Positions 57,699-64,000 of a DNA stretch of 64,000 bases are shown here, piece after piece. The position numbers and the translations under genes were made by a program. The notes under the pieces were generated by a model that was not told where the DNA came from, did not search any database, and saw only the letters and a program-made list of their open reading frames with translations. This DNA comes from an uncultured Glaciecola sp. (GTDB taxonomy: Bacteria > Pseudomonadota > Gammaproteobacteria > Enterobacterales > Alteromonadaceae). The first letter of the stretch is position 1. Every line of letters begins with the position of its first letter. The stretch is taken from assembly GCF_937770335.1 (NCBI RefSeq), contig NZ_CALJHY010000015.1, positions 1-64,000 of the forward strand, read 5' to 3'.

Positions 57699-58679
57699 TT
57701 ATCTGGGCTCAATATCTTTTACATGGCGTTGCACAGACAGCAATGACCCAGTAATTCCTAAACTTACAGATACCAAAAGCATAAATATTAATGTACTCAA
57801 GTCCATCGAAGTCAAATTAAAGTTAACTTGATACTTTTCCATGAAATCTTGCATACTGTAATCAATCCATAACAAAATGATAAATACCGTTATCCAGGCC
57901 ATAATGCCGCCGAGGAGACCATACCAAAAACCGGTATATAAAAATGGTCTTTGAATGAAAGCATCTGTGGCTCCAACGAGTTTCATCACAACAATTTCAT
58001 CTCTTTTACTGAGAATATTAAGCCTAATGGTGTTACCAATGATGAGCACAACAGCAAAAAACAGAAGTACCGCTAGAAGTGTCACTAAGTCCTTTGCAAT
58101 TCCTATGAGCGCGTAGAGGCGCTCTAGCCACTCAATATCTAGTTTACCAATCTCAACTTCTCTCTCTTTGCGCAATTTATTGAGTAATATCCCAGCTGAA
58201 GTCGGGCTTGCATGCTTGCTAGTAGGTACCACTAGTACAACCGCAGGCAATGGATTTGTTTCTAAGTAGTTCAATGCGTCACCCAGCCCTGACAACGCTT
58301 GAAATTCTTTTAAGCCCTCATCCGCACTTATAAAAGCGACCTCAGCAATTTCCGGCCATAATCGTAATCGTGTTAATAGTTGTTGAGCACTCGCATCAGT
58401 CACTCCCTCCCGTAAAAACAATGAAATCTCCGATGCTTGTTCCCACTGCTGGCTAATTTGCTCGGTGTTTTTCACCAGCACGTAAAGCGTGCTAGGGAGG
58501 GTGATACTAAAACCTAACACGCCAATTGTCATCAATGAGGCAAAGGGCGAACGCCACAATTCTCCGAGACTATTTACAGCTTGGCGCAGATGGTCGGTAA
58601 AAAACATTATGATCAATTGAAACATACCAATTTTGACTGATTCAGCACCTTGTGCACGCCCTTTAAACAGTAAACTCAT
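57699..58679 (-). CDS. ftsX: Cell division protein FtsX
   Basis: The 326-residue inner-membrane protein has the FtsX topology: one helix near residues 45-65, a periplasmic domain (about 70-175) and three C-terminal helices (VTLLAVLLFFAVVLIIGNTI and following) ending SVQRHVKDIEPR. With FtsE it regulates septal peptidoglycan hydrolases. ATG overlaps the ftsE stop as ATGA (58676-58679). Minus-strand order: ftsY-ftsE-ftsX. Confidence 0.96.
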   Translation of the reverse strand: MSLLFKGRAQGAESVKIGMFQLIIMFFTDHLRQAVNSLGELWRSPFASLMTIGVLGFSITLPSTLYVLVKNTEQISQQWEQASEISLFLREGVTDASAQQLLTRLRLWPEIAEVAFISADEGLKEFQALSGLGDALNYLETNPLPAVVLVVPTSKHASPTSAGILLNKLRKEREVEIGKLDIEWLERLYALIGIAKDLVTLLAVLLFFAVVLIIGNTIRLNILSKRDEIVVMKLVGATDAFIQRPFLYTGFWYGLLGGIMAWITVFIILLWIDYSMQDFMEKYQVNFNLTSMDLSTLIFMLLVSVSLGITGSLLSVQRHVKDIEPR

Positions 58680-59368
58680 ACTAACAAACCTTCGTTCGGT
58701 TGCTCATCAAGCCCATCAGTTATCATTTGTCCATTTTTTAGCGTCAGCGTACGGTACTTCATCCGGGCTATAAGCCCTAAGTCATGAGTAGCAATAAAGA
58801 CCGACACACCCGCTTGATTGAAGTCTTCAAACAGCCTAATGATTTCCATTGAAAGCTTAGGGTCGAGGTTACCGGTGGGCTCATCTGCTAGTAATAATGG
58901 AGGTCGATTGACCACTGCCCTGGCAATACCAACGCGCTGTTGTTCACCGCCTGACAATGTGATTGGAAGGCTTTTAGCTTTATCACGCAAGCCGACCATT
59001 TCGAGGGCTGCATCAACGCGCTTGGCGATGTTTTTTCTAGTATGGCCTTCAATAACGAGGGGGAGTGACACATTGTCAAAGACAGTTTTGTCCATGAGCA
59101 GCTGATGACTTTGGAATATCATGCCTATATCTCTGCGAATATACGCAATTTCTCTACGTTTTATTGAGCTTAGATTGTGACCGTTGATGAGAACTCGACC
59201 TACCGTAGGCCTTTCCATTATGCTGATTAGCTTCAGTAATGTGCTTTTCCCTGCACCTGAATGCCCAGTTAAAAAAGCCATTTCGCCTTTCTCCACATGA
59301 AAGTCGACTTTTCTCAACGCTTGCTGACCACCCGGATAGGTTTTGCTTACCTGTTCAAACTTTATCAA
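58676..59368 (-). CDS. ftsE: Cell division ATP-binding protein FtsE
   Basis: A 230-residue ABC ATPase: Walker A GHSGAGKST, signature LSGGEQQRVGIARAVV, Walker B LLLADEPTGNLDP and switch His in ATHDLGL. It pairs with FtsX. Gap of 11 bases from ftsY and a 4-base overlap with ftsX make a tight operon. Confidence 0.97.
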   Translation of the reverse strand: MIKFEQVSKTYPGGQQALRKVDFHVEKGEMAFLTGHSGAGKSTLLKLISIMERPTVGRVLINGHNLSSIKRREIAYIRRDIGMIFQSHQLLMDKTVFDNVSLPLVIEGHTRKNIAKRVDAALEMVGLRDKAKSLPITLSGGEQQRVGIARAVVNRPPLLLADEPTGNLDPKLSMEIIRLFEDFNQAGVSVFIATHDLGLIARMKYRTLTLKNGQMITDGLDEQPNEGLLV

Positions 59369-59379
59369 CCTGACATCCT

Positions 59380-60579
59380 TTAATGTTCTTCAGTAACATC
59401 CTGACTAAACAATGCATCAACAAATTGCTGTGCTTCAAATGGACGGAGGTCATCAATACCCTCTCCTATCCCAATATAGCGAATGGGAATACCAAATTGA
59501 TCAGCAAGTGAGAAAATAATACCACCTTTTGCTGTGCCGTCTAATTTCGTTAAATTAATGCCCGTTATACCCACTGCTTCATTGAATATTTTGGTTTGAC
59601 TCACCGCATTTTGACCTGTGCTTGCGTCAAGCGTCAACATAATCTCATGTGGTGCATCAGGATTAATTTTTTTCATCACTCTAACTATCTTTTTGAGCTC
59701 TTCAATTAAGTGCTCTTTGTTCTGTAGTCGCCCTGCCGTGTCGGCAATTAGCACGTCAATGCCTTTTGCTTTCGCCGATGCCAATGCATCAAAAATCACA
59801 GACGCACTATCTGAACCTGTTTGTTGAGCAACTACGGGGATATTATTACGTTCTCCCCAAACCTGTAGCTGCTCGACCGCAGCGGCCCTGAATGTGTCGC
59901 CTGCAGCTAGCATTACTTTCTTACCATCAGCTTGAAACTGCTTTGCTAATTTACCAATGGTGGTCGTTTTTCCAACGCCGTTAACACCAACCATTAAAAT
60001 AACGAATGGTTGCTTACCGCCGTTCGCATCATTTTGAGCGCTTAAATCAAGTGGTTGCGATACAGGTTGCAACAGCGCTCTCATTTGTTCTTTCAGCAGC
60101 TCATAGAGTGCATCGCCATTTTGCAATTGTGATAGTTTTGCACTTTCAGTCAGACTATTAATAATTTTTGTTGTCGTTGCAATACCAACATCAGCTATGA
60201 GCAATTGGGTTTCTAGCTCTTCATATAAGTCGCTATCAATTTTTTTACCCGCAAATAGTGATACAAAGCCGGTGCCAATGCTTTCTTTAGTGCGAGATAG
60301 GCTTTGTTTTAAGCGACTAAAAAAGCCGCTAGAGCTTGGCTTTTCCATAGTAACGGATTCGACTGATTGGACACTCTCTTCTAACTCAAGATTTGCTAAG
60401 TCAGGATCAACATCTACAATCGGTTCTGATTCAGGTTCTGATAAGGATTCTGATTCTGATTCAAGTTCAGTTTCAAGGTCTAAAACAAGCTCTTTCTCAG
60501 CGTCACGTATTTGTTCTTCAGTCGTTTCAGGCTGGTTTTTAGGTTGGTCTTTTTTAAACCAATTAAACAGATTTGCCAT
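59380..60579 (-). CDS. ftsY: Signal recognition particle receptor FtsY
   Basis: The 399-residue GTPase docks SRP-ribosome complexes to the inner membrane. N-terminal acidic A domain (about 1-85) includes repeated Glu-Ser units encoded by GATTCT/GATTCA-like repeats on the + strand. The N domain has SRTKESIGTGFVSLFAGKK; the G domain has GVNGVGKTTTIGKLAKQF, DTAGRLQNKEHLIEEL and TKLDGTAKGG. ATG 60579 (MANLFNWFKK) is used; an upstream in-frame TTG (60588) is nearer to AAGGA and is possible. First gene of ftsYEX, divergent from rsmD. Confidence 0.95.
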   Translation of the reverse strand: MANLFNWFKKDQPKNQPETTEEQIRDAEKELVLDLETELESESESLSEPESEPIVDVDPDLANLELEESVQSVESVTMEKPSSSGFFSRLKQSLSRTKESIGTGFVSLFAGKKIDSDLYEELETQLLIADVGIATTTKIINSLTESAKLSQLQNGDALYELLKEQMRALLQPVSQPLDLSAQNDANGGKQPFVILMVGVNGVGKTTTIGKLAKQFQADGKKVMLAAGDTFRAAAVEQLQVWGERNNIPVVAQQTGSDSASVIFDALASAKAKGIDVLIADTAGRLQNKEHLIEELKKIVRVMKKINPDAPHEIMLTLDASTGQNAVSQTKIFNEAVGITGINLTKLDGTAKGGIIFSLADQFGIPIRYIGIGEGIDDLRPFEAQQFVDALFSQDVTEEH

Positions 60580-60662
60580 ATTGTTCAAAAAATCCTTAAC
60601 AGCAGATGGGTAGATTCAGATATAATTTAAAACACAATTCAATACTAACACTTTCATACCAC

Positions 60663-61250
60663 ATGACGCGAGTAAGAAAACAGGCAAGTTCAAGCACAGG
60701 ATCTATTCGGATAATTGGCGGCAGCCACCGTGGTCGAAAGCTTCCAGTATTAAATGCTGAAGGACTTCGCCCAACAACCGATCGAACGAAAGAAACCTTA
60801 TTTAATTGGCTGATGATGGACGTAAGCGGTGCACATTGCCTTGATTGCTTTGCCGGTGCTGGCTCACTGGGGTTTGAAGCACTGTCTCGTGGCGCCGATG
60901 TGGTTAACCTAATGGAGCTGGATAAACAAGCAGCTAGGCAGTTAATCGCTAATGCCGATTTACTAAAGTATAGCCCAAAAGAAGCCTGTATTATTCAGGG
61001 CAATACCTTAGAGTTGCTAAAACAATTTTCAAACGTGGTCGATATTGTGTTCATAGACCCACCATTTCAGCAGAATTTAGTGCAACCTTGCATTAATCTG
61101 ATCGATTCTAGAGAACTCACAAAGCCAGGCACAAAAGTTTACATCGAAAGAGAAGTAAACGCCGATTTACTGCAACTTCCCAGTCATTGGCGCCTGATCA
61201 AAGAAAAATCAACCCAACAAGTAAGTACTCAACTATATATAGTGGAGTAG
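60663..61250 (+). CDS. rsmD: 16S rRNA (guanine(966)-N(2))-methyltransferase RsmD
   Basis: The 195-residue enzyme (E. coli 198) starts at ATG 60663; the longer frame from 60606 overlaps the ftsY promoter. SIRIIGGSHRGRKLPV, LRPTTDRTKETLFNWL, SAM-binding LDCFAGAGSLGFEALSRGA and the catalytic DPPF in VFIDPPFQQNLV are present. Classical rsmD | ftsYEX divergent arrangement. Confidence 0.96.
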   Translation: MTRVRKQASSSTGSIRIIGGSHRGRKLPVLNAEGLRPTTDRTKETLFNWLMMDVSGAHCLDCFAGAGSLGFEALSRGADVVNLMELDKQAARQLIANADLLKYSPKEACIIQGNTLELLKQFSNVVDIVFIDPPFQQNLVQPCINLIDSRELTKPGTKVYIEREVNADLLQLPSHWRLIKEKSTQQVSTQLYIVE

Positions 61251-61295
61251 TCAATGGAGCCTTAACCTCATCAGATTGCTAACACGTCACCACAA

Positions 61296-61916
61296 CTAGT
61301 CACCTAAACTCAGACCTATATTAGACATTTCTTGCGCTAGCATTTCGCGGCGCAATGACTTGAAGTCAATCGACTTGTCCTTGCACATTGCTAACACCTC
61401 AAGTTGAGTGTCAATTTCGAACTGCATCAAAGGGTCCTGTTTTATTTCTTCGTTACTTAAGTCGGTTTCGGATAACGCTAACAAATATGCTTCAACACCA
61501 CCCTGACTCAATTTAGCAACGATCACAGCACCACCGGGCTCTTCGTCTGCCATAAGTTGAAGAGTTGCAGTCAGTGCCATGCAAAAATCAAGTGCCGGGT
61601 ATACCCCAAAATTATCAAAGTTTTCAATATCAGGAGTCACCTCTTCCAATTTCTCTAATTGAACCGCAATATTAATTTTTGCTTTTGATGCATTTAACCA
61701 TTCCCAAATGAGCTCTACTAGCTTTGTCGCGAGTTCTTTGTCACCAAATTCACTGACATCACAAAAGAGTTGGTAGTTCGGCAGCATTCGCTGCAGAAGA
61801 GCCGCAGAAAAAGCAACTGCTGGCTTTTTTGACAAGTCTCTGACTTGCTGAAACGTACTCAGTTTATCACCAGTGAAATCGCCTTTACTTTTTTGTTTTG
61901 TATTTGCATTAGACAT
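61296..61916 (-). CDS. DUF416 family protein (YjaG)
   Basis: The 206-residue acidic cytoplasmic protein matches DUF416/YjaG: FSAALLQRMLPNYQLFCDV, ELIWEWLNASKAKINIA and GVYPALDFCMALTATLQL. All-helical; function unknown. Conserved in gammaproteobacteria, often near hupA or purD; that context is not seen here. It is convergent with rsmD. Confidence 0.9.
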   Translation of the reverse strand: MSNANTKQKSKGDFTGDKLSTFQQVRDLSKKPAVAFSAALLQRMLPNYQLFCDVSEFGDKELATKLVELIWEWLNASKAKINIAVQLEKLEEVTPDIENFDNFGVYPALDFCMALTATLQLMADEEPGGAVIVAKLSQGGVEAYLLALSETDLSNEEIKQDPLMQFEIDTQLEVLAMCKDKSIDFKSLRREMLAQEMSNIGLSLGD

Positions 61917-61968
61917 AATTGATAACTCAGTTTAAAAAATTAATTTGTTGTGCCATTTACAGGACTTT

Positions 61969-62568
61969 TCAGCTTAGCTGATGCTGAAAATAGGTACCAA
62001 TGCCATTCAGCAACATTTGAATGGCGATCATAACAAGTATCATACCCATTAGTCGCTCAACGGCATTCAATCCTTTTTCACCTAGTAAGCGATGAAAGGT
62101 ATTGGACATCGTTAAAATAACGGCACTCGCCAGCCAAGCTGCAAATAAGGCGATACTCCATTCGGTCATTTTGTTAGGTTCTTGACTAGATAGCAAGATA
62201 AGCACAGCCATCGTTGAAGGTCCGGCAATCATCGGAACAGCCAGCGGCACAATGAAAGGTTCCTCACCAGCAGGTAAGCCCATAATTCCACCCGCTTGCG
62301 GAAAAATCATTTTAAGCGCGATGATAAATAAAATAATACCACCTGCAATACTAACTGTTTCTTGTTTTATTTTAAGAAAATCGAGAAGCGCCTGACCACT
62401 GTGTAAAAACACCATCAATATAATTAACGCAAATAATAATTCGCGGATGATAACGATGCGTCTGCGCTTCGGATCGATAGTTTTCAGCACCGACATATAA
62501 ATTGGTAAATTTCCAAGAGGGTCCATGATGAGAAAAAGCATCGTTGCAGCGGATAATATTTCGATCAA
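61969..62568 (-). CDS. MarC-family membrane protein (YhgN type)
   Basis: A 199-residue protein with six hydrophobic segments. The MarC motif LFLIMDPLGNLPIYMSVLK opens the protein and VPLAVPMIAGPSTMAVLI follows in the second half. Despite the name the family is not proven to be an antibiotic exporter; YhgN-type members are of unknown function. No partner genes. Confidence 0.9.
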   Translation of the reverse strand: MIEILSAATMLFLIMDPLGNLPIYMSVLKTIDPKRRRIVIIRELLFALIILMVFLHSGQALLDFLKIKQETVSIAGGIILFIIALKMIFPQAGGIMGLPAGEEPFIVPLAVPMIAGPSTMAVLILLSSQEPNKMTEWSIALFAAWLASAVILTMSNTFHRLLGEKGLNAVERLMGMILVMIAIQMLLNGIGTYFQHQLS

Positions 62569-62629
62569 ATGGGTCTCTCCGAAAAAAAACGTGAGTATGC
62601 GCTATTGTTGAACCGAATGGCAGTTAAAC

Positions 62630-62819
62630 ATGGCGTTGATGGCGGTGGGCGAAGTAGCTGAGTTACTTGGCGTGAAAGATGTGAAAGTTAAAAGACTTGA
62701 AAGAGAAATATTATTACTAGCAAACAAGAAAACGAGAAAACGACAACGGTATCTCTTTATTTAATAGCGGCTACGTTGAGAAACATAAACAATTAGCTAA
62801 AAGATTAGGCGGCATTTAA
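62630..62819 (+). pseudogene. Possible decayed helix-turn-helix gene in the spacer before pepB
   Basis: Plus strand from ATG 62630 reads VGEVAELLGVKDVKVKRLER, a MerR/excisionase-like helix-turn-helix start, then NKKTRKR. From there the coding signal appears to move to another frame (RENDNGISLFNSGYVEKHKQ, then LAKRLGGI) and stops at 62817-62819. Total is about 60 codons with one frame change. The codon pattern looks protein-like, but family and status are uncertain; chance is possible. Confidence 0.35.
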
Positions 62820-62826
62820 ACCGCCT
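62807..62826. terminator. Bidirectional hairpin terminator downstream of pepB
   Basis: AGGCGG (62807-62812) pairs with CCGCCT (62821-62826), with an eight-base loop; T-rich stretches follow on both strands. It lies 10 bases past the pepB stop (minus strand). Confidence 0.7.
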
Positions 62827-62836
62827 TTTCTTTACT

Positions 62837-64000
62837 TTAGCCTATAAGTTGGTCTGCGATAGTTCTTATGCCTATTGCTGTTGCGCCATTTGGCATAATG
62901 TCAGTTCCATCTCGATTATAAGCAGCAGCCAAGTCAATATGCACCCAACCTTGTCCTTCATTGCCCACAAAGCGCGATAAGAAGCCGGCTGCATTAGAAG
63001 CGCCTCCACCACCACCCCCTTTAACGGCGCGACTATTTGCTGTGTCTGCAAATGGTGATGCACACTGGTCTTGATGCCAAGGCATTAACGGCAAGCGCCA
63101 ATGCGGTTCATTCACTTTTTGCGCACTGGCTAAAAAGGATGCCTGAAATGCTTCGTCAAAACTAAAAACGGCATTGAATTCCTTACCTACAGCCATGACT
63201 GCGGCACCCGTCAATGTAGCAGCGTCAATAATTTTCCGGGCGCCTGATTCCGTTGCTGCCATAAGGCCATCTGCTAACACTAAGCGTCCTTCCGCATCTG
63301 TATTAACTATTTCAACGGTCACCCCATTTTTGTAAGTAATAATGTCTCCTAACTTATAGGCATGATCACTTATTAAGTTTTCTGCGCAACAAAGAAAAAG
63401 TTTAGTGCGCTTTTTTAGGCCCTGCATAATAGCAAGTCCAAGTGCTCCAGTGACTGTTGCAGCGCCGCCCATATCACATTTCATATCCAACATTCCTTCG
63501 CTAGACTTAATGCTATAACCACCGCTGTCGAAGGTAATACCCTTACCTACGAGTGCGAAATCAACCACTGCGTCAGGGTTACCGGTTGGGTTATAGTCCA
63601 ACTCTAGTAACACCGGTGGACGACAACTACCGCGACCCACTTCATAAATACCATGCCAACCCGCTTTAAGAAGCTCCTCTCCAGTTAACATCGTTGTGGT
63701 TACATGTTCTGGAGACAATGATTTAATCCATGCCGCCGCTTCAGTAGCCAATGACTCGGGGCTAAGTTCTTCGGGCGTTTCATTGACTAACTGTCGGGTA
63801 AACTGCATTGCAGCAAAACGCGTACTTAAATCGCTTTCATCCGCATTTTTACACCAAGTAATAGTGCCTTTGAAACCAGCGCCACAAAAACTTGTTGCAA
63901 ATGCCCATTGTTGCTCTTTATCCCAATCGCCTGAGAATTCAACATTTTGAATGCCTAGTGAAGCAATTTTGCGTGTTGATTGCTGAATTTGACGTAAATG
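62837..64000 (-). CDS. pepB: Peptidase B (M17 leucyl aminopeptidase family), 5' end beyond the window
   Basis: The frame runs open from the right edge to the stop at 62837 (388 codons visible; E. coli PepB is 427 residues), so only the N-terminal end is missing. An internal ATG at 63808 is not the start: upstream codons (e.g. WCKNADESDLSTRFAAMQF) continue the protein. M17 catalytic motifs are KGITFDSGGYSIKS, then NTDAEGRLVLADGL, with the C-terminal KGGGGGGASNAAGFL typical of PepB. It is a manganese/zinc hexameric aminopeptidase in the cytoplasm. Confidence 0.95.
   Translation of the reverse strand, partial: HLRQIQQSTRKIASLGIQNVEFSGDWDKEQQWAFATSFCGAGFKGTITWCKNADESDLSTRFAAMQFTRQLVNETPEELSPESLATEAAAWIKSLSPEHVTTTMLTGEELLKAGWHGIYEVGRGSCRPPVLLELDYNPTGNPDAVVDFALVGKGITFDSGGYSIKSSEGMLDMKCDMGGAATVTGALGLAIMQGLKKRTKLFLCCAENLISDHAYKLGDIITYKNGVTVEIVNTDAEGRLVLADGLMAATESGARKIIDAATLTGAAVMAVGKEFNAVFSFDEAFQASFLASAQKVNEPHWRLPLMPWHQDQCASPFADTANSRAVKGGGGGGASNAAGFLSRFVGNEGQGWVHIDLAAAYNRDGTDIMPNGATAIGIRTIADQLIG

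Overview
The window is a stretch of chromosome from a marine gammaproteobacterium of the order Alteromonadales, most likely a Glaciecola/Paraglaciecola/Alteromonas-type member of the Alteromonadaceae. The evidence is moderate GC content, MutH, RapA, RluA and PepB of gammaproteobacterial type, the gene order mutH | rppH-ptsP-TSUP-lgt | thyA, several DUF proteins common in this order (DUF2959, DUF3530, DUF4124), a MshQ-like protein and a large TonB receptor. No rRNA, tRNA, CRISPR array, prophage or intact insertion sequence was seen. Almost all of the window is core chromosome. The accessory signal consists of decaying genes and unusual small loci.

Layout. 1-5.7 kb: the 3' end of a membrane transporter, a broken 2-hydroxyacid dehydrogenase, mgtE, and a pqiA-pqiA'-pqiBC lipid-transport operon in which PqiA is encoded by two genes. 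5.7-8.9 kb: rlmF, an RDD membrane protein and an ArgO/LysE exporter. 9.2-14.2 kb: the nitrogen-control block glnA, a DUF4124 gene and glnL-glnG, all on the minus strand, with a sigma-54 promoter and NtrC-type sites. 14.4-16.3 kb: YceI-cytochrome b561-YceI. 16.5-22.6 kb: bipA, then an RND efflux pair. 22.8-30.5 kb: a MalY/PatB-type C-S lyase, a DUF4920 protein, a saccharopine-dehydrogenase-like protein, a thioredoxin-like protein beside the decayed 3' end of a TonB receptor, a REC-GGDEF diguanylate cyclase, and an orphan MshQ-like adhesin component. 31-38.5 kb: rapA-rluA, a TonB receptor and a DUF3530 protein. 38.6-45.3 kb: a small unknown protein, thyA, lgt, a TSUP permease, ptsP, rppH and divergent mutH. 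45.3-50.2 kb: a membrane-anchored glutamate-synthase-like flavoprotein, yihY, metF and metJ (divergent, with Met boxes), and a DUF2959 lipoprotein. 50.5-57.2 kb: pip-dtd, a FabY/YiiD-type protein, DoxX, rpoH, and two tandem EAL-HDOD paralogues, the first frameshifted. 57.2-64 kb: a small membrane protein, ftsX-ftsE-ftsY, divergent rsmD, a DUF416 gene, a MarC-family gene, a probable relic, and pepB running off the right edge.

How the genes work together. glnA and glnLG form a classical NtrBC regulon whose cis-sites can be read directly. metF and metJ share an operator region. ftsYEX links SRP targeting with division. mutH, rppH and ptsP link repair, mRNA decay and the nitrogen PTS. I found no convincing new multi-gene defence or biosynthetic system. 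The items most worth a second look are the tandem EAL-HDOD pair, in which one copy keeps the EAL residues but is frameshifted and the other is intact but has lost some of them; the 18-bp perfect inverted repeat between pqiA and rlmF; the overlapping alternative hairpins ahead of the diguanylate cyclase; the split PqiA; and three gene remnants (dehydrogenase, TonB receptor, a possible HTH gene).
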